From: Saccharopolyspora erythraea
GTDB lineage: Bacteria; Actinomycetota; Actinomycetes; Mycobacteriales; Pseudonocardiaceae
Reading direction: 5' to 3'
Assembly: GCF_018141105.1 (NCBI RefSeq)
Contig: NZ_CP054839.1
Coordinates: forward strand, 7,505,411 to 7,569,410
DNA: 64,000 bases
Below are positions 9,840-18,915 of this stretch, one piece after another (positions within the stretch are counted from its first letter, which is position 1; each line of letters starts with the position of its first letter). The position numbers and the translations under genes are program-made. The notes under the pieces were generated by a model that was not told the origin of the DNA, ran no database searches, and saw only the letters and a program-made list of their open reading frames with translations.

Positions 9840-10838
9840 ATGGACAGCGGCAGAACCACCGGCTGGACCGGCCAGATCGACTGGCCGCCCAGCCCGGCAG
9901 AACCACGGCCCGGACGGCATCGCAAGACCCGCTCGGCCGGCGCCTGGACCCCGGTCGTACACCGCTCGCGGACGCGCTGCACCGGCCGCGCCTCCCGGTC
10001 GATCGATCCGTTGGCCGACACCGGCCCCGTGGGCGGCCTGCACGAGTTCGACCTCGGCATGGTGCCCGCGTCGGTGACGCCGCCGCCGACCTGGCGGCGC
10101 GCCGGGTGGTTCGCGGTCGCCTCGTCGGCCGCCGCGCTGAGCGGACTGGTGTGGGCGACCTCGACGCTGGGCGGCCAGACCACGGTGCAGAGCATCGACC
10201 TGCCCGGCATGCCGCGCGGCGGCGACTACCCGCCGCTGGACCCCTACTACCTCACCGGCGACCCGACTCGCCCGAAGGCCAGGCCGACCGGCTGGGTGCG
10301 GCCGCTGCCCAGCACCGAGGCCCTGTCCAGCCCGGTGCCGGTACCGCCGGTCGCCCGCAGCGCGTGGCCCGCCCGACCGTTCGACTCGTTGGCGCGGCCC
10401 GACTCGTTGGCGCGGCCCGACTCGTTGGCGCGGCCCGACTCGTTGGCGGGACCTGACGAGGACGCCGACGTGTGGGCGCCGTCTCGGACCGCGGAGCCCC
10501 CGGCGAGCGCGCAACGTCCGCAGTTGCTGGCCGCGGCGGACACCGGGCCGGTCAGGCAGCGGACCAACGACTATTACGGCGCGATCGCCTCAGGCGATCT
10601 GCGCGGCGCTTACGCGATGACGACCGGAGAGCTACGCGAGGAGGGCTTCCGGGCCTTCGCCGCGCGGTACGGCGACGCGGTGGGCATCGAGGTCATCACG
10701 GTTCGCGACGTCCCGGGAGGGGCGGTGGTGACGCTGCGCCTGACCGGCGCCGACGGCGCGGTGACCACGCAGCGTCGGCGGCTGGGGTTCACCGGCGGCG
10801 ACGACCCGCTGGTGCACAGCGACGAGCGGGTTTCCTGA
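9840..10838 (+). CDS. Single-pass membrane protein with extracytoplasmic NTF2-like domain
   Basis: A 332-residue protein that I cannot name. It has a basic, Pro/Arg/Thr-rich cytoplasmic part (1-80), one hydrophobic helix near 85-105 (AGWFAVASSAAALSGLVW), a proline-rich linker containing a four-fold DSLARP repeat, and a compact C-terminal domain of about 95 residues (TNDYYGAIASGDLRGAYAMT...). The last resembles a SnoaL/NTF2-like fold in pattern. The C-terminal end of the kinase at 13999 looks similar, and the gene at 11009 has the same architecture. Context suggests an accessory envelope protein of the nearby kinases. Start: the ATG at 9840; the ribosome site is weak. Confidence 0.6.
   Translation: MDSGRTTGWTGQIDWPPSPAEPRPGRHRKTRSAGAWTPVVHRSRTRCTGRASRSIDPLADTGPVGGLHEFDLGMVPASVTPPPTWRRAGWFAVASSAAALSGLVWATSTLGGQTTVQSIDLPGMPRGGDYPPLDPYYLTGDPTRPKARPTGWVRPLPSTEALSSPVPVPPVARSAWPARPFDSLARPDSLARPDSLARPDSLAGPDEDADVWAPSRTAEPPASAQRPQLLAAADTGPVRQRTNDYYGAIASGDLRGAYAMTTGELREEGFRAFAARYGDAVGIEVITVRDVPGGAVVTLRLTGADGAVTTQRRRLGFTGGDDPLVHSDERVS
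10383..10454 (+). repeat. 18-bp tandem repeat encoding DSLARP
   Basis: Three identical copies of GACTCGTTGGCGCGGCCC and a fourth that diverges at its end encode DSLARP x3 then DSLAGP in the periplasmic linker of the gene at 9840. The copies are identical even at synonymous sites, so the expansion is recent. Confidence 0.9.
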
Positions 10839-11008
10839 GATGGCCCGGTAGCGCGATATCGCACGCACGGAGCGTGATCACTGCTCCATTCGGGTAAAAC
10901 TGATCGCCCTCTTCAGGTGAACTCGTGGCCGGTTCTTTCCTCCCCGGGCGCTGTGCGGGGTACGAGTGCAACCGGACAACGCTGACCACCGGACGCGCGA
11001 GGAAGACC

Positions 11009-11881
11009 GTGGACCGCTTATCGACAGGGCGCAGACGCGACCGCGACGGCTCCATCCCGGTCTCCGAGCTGATCAGGCGTGAACCGGACCGGACTTCCCT
11101 CGGCCGCGCTTCCCACGACGCGACTGGTCGCAGCGCGAACGCCCGGACGGCCGGCGCGGCGCGCCGCACGGTGCTCGGGTCGAAGACCCGCACCACGCAG
11201 GACGACGAACGGGCGCGGCACGAGAAGCGCGCCGACGAGTTGCTGGCGCACTCCGACGATGCCCGCGCGGGCCATCCCCCACCGCTGGCGGCCCGGCTGG
11301 TCTTCGGCGTCCTCGGCGTCGCGCTGGTGCTCGGCTCGGCGGCGATGTCCTCGATGATCATCTCCCGGCCGGCCCCGGTCCCCACCGCGCGCCCGGAACC
11401 GGTTGACGGGGTTCTCGCGCTGCGACCCGATCTCGTCCGTGATGCCCGCTGGCCCTTCACCTCCCCAGCACCGGAGGCGGCGAGCCCCAGGTCCGGCGAT
11501 CCGGTGACTCCGCTCACCAGTGCGCCACCGATGCCACCACCTGCCGTGAACCCGGCCGCCGGCAGCGACAGGTCGGCGGTCCTGCTCGTCGACGAGCTCT
11601 ACCGCCGGCTGGACTCCGACCCGGCCAGCGCGGTCGAGCTCCTCGCGCCGGAGCTCGTGGACGGCCAGGGCGCCGAGCTGGCCGCCTCCTGGCGGGACGC
11701 GTCGTCGGTGCGGGCCCGCCCCGTGTCGGCACGGGCGGGGACGGTGGTCGCCGAGGTGGAGCTGGGCTACCAGGGCGGCGACCGCGTCGTCCTGCGCCAC
11801 CAGTTCACGGTGGAGCCGGGCGTGCGGCAGCGGATCTCGGGCGCCGAACTCGTCACGGCCAGGCACTTCGACGCCGGCTGA
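11009..11881 (+). CDS. Single-pass membrane protein, second of the NTF2-like pair
   Basis: I start at the GTG at 11009 because GAGGAAG lies 5-6 nt upstream; an in-frame GTG at 10925 lacks such a site. This gives 290 residues: a basic cytoplasmic N-terminus (MDRLSTGRRRDRDGSIPVSE), one membrane helix near 105-125 (LVFGVLGVALVLGSAAMSS), a proline-rich linker, and a C-terminal domain of about 100 residues starting AVLLVDELYRRLDSDP. The layout parallels the gene at 9840. Function is unknown. An NTF2-like extracytoplasmic sensor or scaffold role linked to the kinases is an inference. Confidence 0.6.
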   Translation: MDRLSTGRRRDRDGSIPVSELIRREPDRTSLGRASHDATGRSANARTAGAARRTVLGSKTRTTQDDERARHEKRADELLAHSDDARAGHPPPLAARLVFGVLGVALVLGSAAMSSMIISRPAPVPTARPEPVDGVLALRPDLVRDARWPFTSPAPEAASPRSGDPVTPLTSAPPMPPPAVNPAAGSDRSAVLLVDELYRRLDSDPASAVELLAPELVDGQGAELAASWRDASSVRARPVSARAGTVVAEVELGYQGGDRVVLRHQFTVEPGVRQRISGAELVTARHFDAG

Positions 11882-12364
11882 CGCCCCGTCCGGGGCATCG
11901 GGCGGTGGTTTTCCACAACAATGCGGCAACGACGTCGAGCGCCCGCGACGCCGGGTTCACCACCTGCTGGGACGCCCCGGGAACCGGGCGGGGCCGAGGT
12001 GGTTGCCGCACGCAACGGGTTCGGTCCGCCACGAAGGGCCAGCAAAACCCCGATCAACTGCGAAAACACCGTGAGACTCGCAACGACCGGGTGCGGCGGA
12101 GCGCCGCGCGGGAGGTAGCGTCGTGATCGGTGGCATCGATCTGCCGACTTCGGGCCTACGCGAATACGACGTCGGCTAGGCTCCCTTAACGCGGACGGGT
12201 CGAGCCGACCGGCCAACCCAGGCCGCGCTGAGAACGTGTACATGTCGGAGGGCCGGACCCGGTCCGCCAAATCCGCCGATGTTCGGCGGGGCCGTGCACC
12301 CGGGATCGCTCCCGGGTCGCCTGCGGAGCTCGAAGGACATCGATAGCAGTACGGGGAGACGTCG
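11882..12364. other. Promoter and leader of the kinase gene pair
   Basis: No gene is evident in these 483 bases. TAGGCT at 12177-12182 is a plausible -10 element, giving a leader of about 175 nt. That leader contains two hairpins: CCGCCGA/TCGGCGG with a 3-nt loop (12273-12289) and ACCCGGG/CCCGGGT with a 6-nt loop (12298-12317), the second only 48 nt before the kinase GTG. Confidence 0.45.
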
Positions 12365-13807
12365 GTGAGCGACGAAGGTCGCCTGGTCGCCGGACGCTAC
12401 CGAGTGCAGCGACGCATCGGCAGTGGCGCGATGGGCGTGGTGTGGGAGTGTGTCGACGAGCGCCTGCACCGCACTGTCGCGGTCAAGCAGTTGTTGCTGC
12501 AGCCTGGACTGGATCCGGGTGAGGCCGAGGAAGCGCGGCAGCGGGCAATGCGGGAAGGTCGGATCGCGGCACGCCTGCAACACCCGCACGCGATCTCGGT
12601 CTACGACGTAGCCGAGGACGAAGGCCAGCCTGTGCTGGTCATGGAATACCTGCCATCCACCAGCCTCGCGGCGATGATGTCCGAGCACGGGCCGCTGCCG
12701 CCGCGGGAGGTGGCCAGGATCGGTGCGCAGGTGGCGGCGGCGCTCGGCGCCGCGCACGCCGCGGGGGTGGTGCACCGGGACATCAAGCCCGGCAACATCC
12801 TGCTCGGCGACAACGGCACGGTGAAGATCACCGACTTCGGGATCTCCCGTGCCCAGGGCGACGTCCAGGTCACCAAGACGGGCATGCTCGCGGGTACGCC
12901 CGCCTACCTGTCTCCGGACGTGGCGATGGGCCAGGAGCCCACGCCGGCCTCGGACGTGTTCTCGCTCGGTGCCACGCTCTACGCCGCGATCGAGGGCAGG
13001 CCGCCGTTCGGGCTCAACGAGAACACCCTCGCGCTGCTGCACGCGGTCGCGGCCGGCAAGGTCGACCCGCCGCAGCAGGCGGGCCCGATGGCCGAGCCGC
13101 TGATGGCGATGATGCAGAACCGCGTCGAGGACCGGCCGGACATGGCCCAGGTCCGCGAGATGCTGCAGGCGGTCGCCGACGGCCACGCGGTCACCTCGGT
13201 GCCCACCATGGCCGCGCCGATCCCGCCCGCCATCGCGCCGGACGCCTCCAGCAGCCACCCCGACCTGGCTCCGACCAGCGTCGTCGGCGGCGGCGGGCAG
13301 GACGGGACCGCGATCGCGGCCTACGACGAGGACCCCTATTCCGAGCAGCGGCAGTACGAGGACGCCACCTCGTACATGGGCTCGGACACCCGGGGCGACG
13401 CCGCGATCTACGAGAAGCCCCGCCGCAGCAAGCGGCCGGTGATCGTCTCCGGCATCGCGCTGGCGGCGGCCGCGGTGATCGCGGTGCTGGTGGTCTCGGC
13501 GATGTTCACCCAGAACCCGCCGACCGTGCCTGCCACCCAGCAGAGCAACCAGCCGTCCGCGGCACCGCCGCCACCGCCGACGAGCGAGCCGGAGGAGACC
13601 GAGTCCTCCGACGAGGACGAGCCGACCACCACCCGGCAGACGCAGACCCGCACCCAGGCGCCGACATCCTCGGTGAGCAGGCCGACCTCGACCAGTGGGA
13701 GGCCGACCTCGACCCAGGACGAGGACCCCACCACCCAGCCGGAGGAACCGACCTCCAGCAGGAACACTCCGAGCGGCACCGCGTCGTCGAACGGAACGAC
13801 GGGCTGA
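12365..13807 (+). CDS. Receptor-type serine/threonine protein kinase (PknB family), first of a tandem pair
   Basis: A 480-residue Hanks-type kinase. The cytoplasmic kinase domain (about 12-275) has the Gly-rich loop GSGAMGVVW, ATP-binding Lys41 (VAVK), the catalytic loop VVHRDIKPGN and the DFG motif. The usual APE triplet reads SPD. A linker leads to one membrane helix near 360-380 (VIVSGIALAAAAVIAVLVV), then a short Thr/Ser/Pro/Glu-rich extracytoplasmic tail with no PASTA or globular domain. The GTG start has GGGGAG upstream. It is highly similar over the kinase domain to the next gene, so the two are tandem duplicates. A strong terminator follows. Confidence 0.93.
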   Translation: MSDEGRLVAGRYRVQRRIGSGAMGVVWECVDERLHRTVAVKQLLLQPGLDPGEAEEARQRAMREGRIAARLQHPHAISVYDVAEDEGQPVLVMEYLPSTSLAAMMSEHGPLPPREVARIGAQVAAALGAAHAAGVVHRDIKPGNILLGDNGTVKITDFGISRAQGDVQVTKTGMLAGTPAYLSPDVAMGQEPTPASDVFSLGATLYAAIEGRPPFGLNENTLALLHAVAAGKVDPPQQAGPMAEPLMAMMQNRVEDRPDMAQVREMLQAVADGHAVTSVPTMAAPIPPAIAPDASSSHPDLAPTSVVGGGGQDGTAIAAYDEDPYSEQRQYEDATSYMGSDTRGDAAIYEKPRRSKRPVIVSGIALAAAAVIAVLVVSAMFTQNPPTVPATQQSNQPSAAPPPPPTSEPEETESSDEDEPTTTRQTQTRTQAPTSSVSRPTSTSGRPTSTQDEDPTTQPEEPTSSRNTPSGTASSNGTTG

Positions 13808-13822
13808 GCTCCTCCGCCGTGG

Positions 13823-13856
13823 GCCGGGGCGGGTACCGCTGGGTACCCGCCCCGGC
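13823..13856 (+). terminator. Terminator between the two kinase genes
   Basis: A 15-bp perfect stem (13823-13837 with 13842-13856) with a 4-nt loop is followed by TTT. It separates transcription of the two kinase genes, so the second probably has its own promoter. Confidence 0.8.
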
Positions 13857-13998
13857 TTTCCGCGTCCGCCTGGGGCCCTCCCGGGGGACGACCGTCCGGG
13901 CGGGCCCAGTAACGTTGAACACTGTCCGGTGAAAGCTGGCCACGGGGGTCCGGTCAGTACCGTCCAGCCGAAGGCACAGCCACTACCAGGAGACACCT

Positions 13999-15555
13999 GT
14001 GAGCGCCGAGGGTCGTTTGATAGCGGGTCGCTACCGCTTGGAACAACAGATCGGCAGTGGCGCGATGGGCGTGGTGTGGCGCGCCGTCGACGAGCGCCTG
14101 CACCGCACCGTCGCCGTCAAACAGCTGCTCCTCCAGCCCGGGTACACCCCGGAGGAGACCGAGGAGGCCCGCCAGCGCGCGATGCGCGAGGGCCGGATCG
14201 CCGCGCGGTTGCAGCACCAGAACGCCATCGTCGTCTTCGACGTCGCCGAGGACGAGGGCCAGCCGGTGCTGGTCATGGAGTACCTGCCGTCGCAGAGCCT
14301 CGCCTCGGTGATCAGCGAGAAGGGCCTCGTGCCGCCGCAGCAGGTGGCCCGCATCGGCGCGCAGGTCGCAGGCGCGCTGGCCGCCGCGCACATGGCGGGG
14401 ATCGTGCACCGCGACCTCAAGCCGGGCAACATCCTGCTCGGCGACAACGGCACGGCCAAGATCACCGACTTCGGCATCTCGCGCGCGATCGGTGACGTCT
14501 CGGTCACCAAGAGCGGCATCCTGGCCGGGACCCCGGCCTACCTGGCGCCCGAGGTGGCGCTCGGCCGCGACCCCGCGCCCGCCTCCGACGTCTTCTCGCT
14601 CGGTTCGACCCTTTACGCGGCGATCGAGGGCGAGCCGCCGTTCGGCGTGGACGAGAACGCGATCAGCCTGCTGCACCGCGTCGCACGTGGGCAGATCGAG
14701 CCGCCGCGGCAGGCGGGGCCGATGACAGCGGCGCTGATGCAGCTGCTGCGCCCGGATCCGGTGGACCGGCCGACGATGGCGCAGGCGCGCAACCTGCTGC
14801 AGGCGGTCGCCGACGGCAGGCCGGTCCCGGCGCCCGCGCCCAACGGCTGGCAGCAGAAGCCACCGCCGACGACCGTCGGCCGCTCCGAGTCGCCCGCCAC
14901 CCGGGTCGGTCCGCCCAGCGGCGGCAAGCCTCCGGCCGCGCCGACGACCGCCACCGCGGCCCCGCAGCCATCGGCCGAGCCCGCGCAGCGCAAGCCCCGG
15001 CAGGCGCTGCTGTGGGGCATGGCGATCATGATCGCGGTGCTGCTCGGCATCCTCGTCGCCAACGCGCTCAGCAGCGGGGCCCCCAGCAACCAGGGCCAGC
15101 AGCCGGCACCGCCGCCTGCGGGCACGCCGGCGCCGCCGCCGGCCACCACCGCCGCCGCGAAGACGACTACGTCGTCCGCGCCGGCCACCACCTCCAGCGC
15201 CGTGGCGACCACCAGCTCCCAGGCGCCGACGTCGGCGGGGAAGCAGCCGTCGGCCGCGGAGATCGAGGGCGCGGTGCGCACGTACTACTCGCTGGTGCCC
15301 AAGCACCTGGACCAGGCGTGGAAGATGCTCGGGCCGTCGCTGCAGGCCCAGGGCAAGGAATCCTACGAGCGGTTCTGGAAGCGGATCGAGAAGGTCGACA
15401 TCACCGCCGGTCCGCAGTACAACGGCGGCGACAAGGTCGCCGTCGGCATCCGGTTCACCACCAAGGACGGCCGCACCAGCAGCGAGCGGCACGTGCTGGG
15501 CATGGTCGTCACGACCGACGGCACGCCGCTGATCAACACGGACCAGAGGCAGTAG
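13999..15555 (+). CDS. Receptor-type serine/threonine protein kinase, second of the pair, with extracytoplasmic domain
   Basis: A 518-residue Hanks-type kinase. The kinase domain repeats the features of its neighbour (GSGAMGVVW, VAVKQ, VHRDLKPGN, DFG) and has an intact APE (YLAPEVALG). After a Pro/Ala-rich juxtamembrane stretch and one membrane helix near 335-355 (LLWGMAIMIAVLLGILVA) comes a Thr/Pro/Ala linker. A folded C-terminal domain of about 95 residues follows (EIEGAVRTYYSLVPKHLDQAWKML, ending LINTDQRQ), similar in pattern to SnoaL/NTF2-like domains. The GTG start has AGGAGA 5 nt upstream. The extracellular domain likely senses or binds a ligand; this is inferred. Confidence 0.93.
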   Translation: MSAEGRLIAGRYRLEQQIGSGAMGVVWRAVDERLHRTVAVKQLLLQPGYTPEETEEARQRAMREGRIAARLQHQNAIVVFDVAEDEGQPVLVMEYLPSQSLASVISEKGLVPPQQVARIGAQVAGALAAAHMAGIVHRDLKPGNILLGDNGTAKITDFGISRAIGDVSVTKSGILAGTPAYLAPEVALGRDPAPASDVFSLGSTLYAAIEGEPPFGVDENAISLLHRVARGQIEPPRQAGPMTAALMQLLRPDPVDRPTMAQARNLLQAVADGRPVPAPAPNGWQQKPPPTTVGRSESPATRVGPPSGGKPPAAPTTATAAPQPSAEPAQRKPRQALLWGMAIMIAVLLGILVANALSSGAPSNQGQQPAPPPAGTPAPPPATTAAAKTTTSSAPATTSSAVATTSSQAPTSAGKQPSAAEIEGAVRTYYSLVPKHLDQAWKMLGPSLQAQGKESYERFWKRIEKVDITAGPQYNGGDKVAVGIRFTTKDGRTSSERHVLGMVVTTDGTPLINTDQRQ

Positions 15556-15718
15556 CCGAGGTCCGGCTCCGTTCGCAGCGCTGCTTCGGGCTGCCACAGC
15601 GACTGGAAGACCCACGGTTGCTCGCCCGGTCCGGCGGCTGCGGTTCCACGCCCGGCCGGTAATTCCGATCTGCCTGCCCGGTCGTTCTCGCAACAGCAAG
15701 GGCGTCCGAGCCTCTTCG

Positions 15719-16645
15719 CTAGTCCGCGGGCCCCTGTGCGGGCCCGGCGAAGGCTCCGGCGTCGGCCAGCGCGGCGAGCATCGTGCGCGTGGTCGGCTGC
15801 TCCGCCACCGCCTCCCGCACCGCGACGTAGACCTTGCGGACCGGCTCCGGACGGCCGACCGACCGCACCACCACCTCCGGGTGCACGACGTCGAGCGCGA
15901 ACCTCGGCAGCAGCGCGATGCCCAGCCCGGCCGCGACGAAGCCCTGCGCCGAGTACCCGCCGTCGGTGTACAGCGCGATCTTCGGCTTGAAGCCCGCGCT
16001 GGCGAAGGCGTCGTCGAGAGACTCCGCGCACGGGCCCGTCGAGTTCATGACGGTGTCGACCCACTCCTCGTCCTGCAGCCGGGCGAGGTCGATGCGTTCC
16101 TCGGCGCACATGGGGTGCCCCTTCGGCAGCACGACGTGGTACGGCTCGCTGACCAGCTCGAGCACGCGCACGCCGCGCACCTCGGGGGCTTCGCGACCGA
16201 CCACGATGACCGCGACGTCGGCAGCCCCGGAGGCGACCTCGCCGAGTCCGCCGTCGTCGTCCACCATCTTCAGGTCGAGCCGCACCTCGGGGCGTTCGGC
16301 GCGGAACTTGGCCACCGCGGGCGGGATCAGCGCAACGCTCGCGGTGTGGAAGAAGCGGACCCGCAGCAGCCCGGTGCGTCCGGCGCGCAGGTCGGCCAGC
16401 TCGATCTCGGTGCGGCCCAGCAGCTCGGCGAGGTCCGCCGCGCGCTCGGCGAGCAACGTCCCGGCGGGGGTGGGACGGACGCCGCGGCCCGCCTTCTCCA
16501 GCAGCGCGATTCCCGCCTCGCGTTCCAGGGCCGAGAGCTGCTGGCTGATCGCGGAAGGCGTGTAGCCCAGGTTCGAAGCGGCGGCGCTGACCGAGCCGCT
16601 GGTGACCACCGCGCGCAGCACCTGCATCCGTCGTGTGTCGAGCAT
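15719..16645 (-). CDS. LysR-family transcriptional regulator
   Basis: A 308-residue LysR protein. The N-terminal helix-turn-helix (MQVLRAVVTSGSVSAAASNLGYTPSAISQQLSALE) is followed by the usual effector-binding domain beginning LRVRFFHTASVALIPPAV. It is transcribed divergently from the EamA transporter gene, with 171 bases between, and would be expected to control that gene and itself. The intergenic DNA has two TTGGTTG elements (near 16671 and 16703), which fit a LysR half-site arrangement. The ligand is unknown. It is unrelated to the LysR remnant at 1332. Confidence 0.92.
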   Translation of the reverse strand: MLDTRRMQVLRAVVTSGSVSAAASNLGYTPSAISQQLSALEREAGIALLEKAGRGVRPTPAGTLLAERAADLAELLGRTEIELADLRAGRTGLLRVRFFHTASVALIPPAVAKFRAERPEVRLDLKMVDDDGGLGEVASGAADVAVIVVGREAPEVRGVRVLELVSEPYHVVLPKGHPMCAEERIDLARLQDEEWVDTVMNSTGPCAESLDDAFASAGFKPKIALYTDGGYSAQGFVAAGLGIALLPRFALDVVHPEVVVRSVGRPEPVRKVYVAVREAVAEQPTTRTMLAALADAGAFAGPAQGPAD

Positions 16646-16816
16646 GGACCTACGCTACAGCATTTCTGAATGGTTGGTTGAGTTTATTTCACTTGTCCTT
16701 ACTTCTTGGTTGGCCGAAGCTTGAGCAGCAGATCGGTTCGGTCAGCACCGACGCTTCCCGGCCGTACAACGGACGGGTCCCCGGTGCCGGACCGGTGGAG
16801 GCAACGCGGAGGGGCG

Positions 16817-17788
16817 ATGAACAATCCAGCCAGCTACTACCGCCTCGCGGCGCTCGCGCTGCTGTGGGGCTCCAGCTTCCTGCTCATCAAGGTCGCGCTG
16901 GAGGCGCTGTCGCCGACCCAGATCGCGCTGACGCGCATCGTGCTCGGCGCCCTGGTGCTGGTCGCGCTGTGCGCGGTGCGCGGCATCCGGCTGCGCGGCA
17001 GCGCGGCGCTGTGGCGGCGGATCGCCACCGCCGGGCTGTTCGCCAGCGCTCTGCCCTGGGTGCTCTTCGGCGTCGGCGAGCAGACGGTCGCGTCGGGCCT
17101 CACCGGCGTCATCAACGCGACGACCCCGCTGTGGACTGCCTTGTTCGGCATGCTCCTCGCGCGTGAGACGCCGCCGAAGTCCCGGCTCACCGGACTCGGA
17201 GTCGGGTTCGCGGGCGTGGTGCTGATCTTCGCGCCGTGGCAGGGCGGCGACCTGCTGGCGCCGGGAGTGCTGGCCTGCCTCGGCGCAGCGGCCTCCTACG
17301 GCGTCGGATACGTCTACATCGGACGGAAGCTCACCGGGGAAAGCCTGCGGGAGCACGGGCTTTCACCGCTGGCGCTGGCGTCGATGCAGATGATCGCCGC
17401 AGCGGGTTTCGCGGCGGTCGCTCTCCCGATCGACGGGCTGCGGCCCGTGCACCCCGAGCCGCTGGCCCTGCTGTCGATCGCGGTGCTGGGCGTGCTCGGA
17501 ACCGGGATCGCGTTCGCGATGAACTACCGGCTGATCGCCGACGAGGGCGCGACGACGGCTTCGACCGTCGCGTACCTGATGCCCATCGTCTCGGTGCTGC
17601 TCGGCTGGCTGGTGCTCGACGAACAGCTCGGCGCGCGGGTGCTGACGGGCATGGCCCTGGTGCTGGCGGGGGTGCTGCTGATCCGCCGCTCGAACCGGCC
17701 GGCGAGGGAGAAGCCGCGGATCGTGCGGGGCCTCCTGCGCGGCTCGCAGCTCTACGCGGAGCTGGCGACGAACCATCCGGGGAAGTGA
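16817..17788 (+). CDS. EamA-family (DMT) membrane transporter
   Basis: A 323-residue ten-helix drug/metabolite transporter with two EamA repeats. The first carries LALLWGSSFLLIKVALEALSP and the exit motif GLTGVINATTPLWTALFGMLL. The second carries GIAFAMNYRLIADEGATTASTVAYLMPIVSVLLG. The ATG at 16817 has GGAGGGG directly upstream. EamA proteins export amino acids, nucleosides or drugs. Its divergent LysR partner implies inducible expression. The C-terminus runs straight into the repeat-rich region that follows. Confidence 0.92.
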   Translation: MNNPASYYRLAALALLWGSSFLLIKVALEALSPTQIALTRIVLGALVLVALCAVRGIRLRGSAALWRRIATAGLFASALPWVLFGVGEQTVASGLTGVINATTPLWTALFGMLLARETPPKSRLTGLGVGFAGVVLIFAPWQGGDLLAPGVLACLGAAASYGVGYVYIGRKLTGESLREHGLSPLALASMQMIAAAGFAAVALPIDGLRPVHPEPLALLSIAVLGVLGTGIAFAMNYRLIADEGATTASTVAYLMPIVSVLLGWLVLDEQLGARVLTGMALVLAGVLLIRRSNRPAREKPRIVRGLLRGSQLYAELATNHPGK

Positions 17789-17796
17789 CGACGGCG

Positions 17797-18010
17797 GACG
17801 CGTCGGGCGTGGGGTGGCGGGCTGGGGCCGTCTCGCGGGGCCGGGGCGCCGGGCCGTGTCGGTCCGTGGGGCCGGTCCATCGGGCCGGGTCGCCGGGCCG
17901 GGTCGCCGGACTGGGTCGGGCGGGCTGGGTCGCCGGGTCGGTCCATCGGGCCGGGTCGCCGGGCCGGGTCGCCGACTCGCCGGGACGGGCAGGATGCCGA
18001 CTCGCGGGGA
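17797..18010. repeat. GC-rich 13-bp and 33-bp repeats downstream of the EamA gene
   Basis: GGGCCGGGTCGCC recurs, and a block of about 33 bp beginning TCCATCGGGCCGGGTCGCCG occurs twice (near 17877 and 17942). Every frame here is low-complexity Gly/Arg/Pro, so I read it as non-coding. Confidence 0.75.
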
Positions 18011-18054
18011 GGGGAGTGGACCCGCGGGGGCGAGGCAGGCCCGGCGTGTCGGGA

Positions 18055-18540
18055 ACCAACAGTGATGCTGGTGAGTCGGGCGCCCACATGGTGCCAGGGA
18101 ACCGACACGGTGTCGGTGCTGGTGAACCGACACGGCCCCGGCGAGTCAGACACCGACACAGGCCCGGTGCGTCGGACACCGACACAGGCCCGGCGAGTCG
18201 GGACCAACAGTGATGCTGGTGAGTCGGGCGCCTACACGGTGCCAGGGAACCGACACGGTGTCGGTGCTGGTGAACCGACACGGCCCCGGCGAGTCAGACA
18301 CCGACACAGGCCCGGCGAGTCGGAACACCGACACAGGCCTGGCGAGTCGGGACCAACAGTGATGCTGGTGAGTCGGGCGCCTACACGGTGCCAGGGAACC
18401 GACACGGTGTCGGTGCTGGTGAACCGACACGGCCCCGGCGAGTCAGACACCGACACAGGCCCGGCGAGTCGGAACACCGACACAGGCCCGGTGCGTCGGA
18501 CACCGACACAGGCCCGGCGAGTCAGACACCGACACGGTGT
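18055..18540. repeat. 148-bp direct repeat, three copies
   Basis: Units start at 18055, 18203 and 18352 (ACCAACAGTGATGCTGGTGA), a period of 148-149 bp, and are almost identical. Each contains the odd palindrome ACCGACAC-G-GTGTCGGT (18101-18117, 18249-18265, 18398-18414) and several copies of a 24-bp sub-repeat, CGAGTCRGACACCGACACAG. Open frames exist in most phases, as expected in such DNA, with no start signals. Confidence 0.9.
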
Positions 18541-18616
18541 CGATGTGGGCCTGGAGCCCACACATTGCCGGGGGATCGCCACGGCCTCGGCGAGTTGGAC
18601 ACCAACACAACCCTGG

Positions 18617-18697
18617 CGAGTCGGGCATCCAACACGCCACCCGCGAGTCGGGCATCCAACACGCCACCCGCGAGTCGGGCGCCAACACGTCCCCCGG
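18617..18697. repeat. 27-bp tandem repeat, three copies
   Basis: CGAGTCGGGCATCCAACACG is the shared start of units at 18617 and 18644; the third, at 18671, differs slightly. They share the CGAGTCGG core with the 148-bp units, so the whole block belongs to one repeat family. Confidence 0.85.
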
Positions 18698-18915
18698 CGA
18701 GTCTTGCGGTCGACTCACCGAGCGTGCGTCGGAACACCGACACTGCCCGGCGAGTCAGACACCCGACTCACCAGGCGCGTGTACGCCATCCCAACCGTGG
18801 CCAACGCAGCCGCCGAAACCGCTGTGACGCCTGGGCAAGGCCGTACCCCGGGAGCCGGGCTGCCCCACGCCGAAGGCCTACCCCCGAACGCCGAGCCCCA
18901 CCGATGGCCGACCCG

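Noticed and set aside
11905..12126. 73-codon frame upstream of the kinases
   Set aside because: It is a low-complexity Arg/Gly/Thr sequence with no start signal, and lies in the presumed promoter region.
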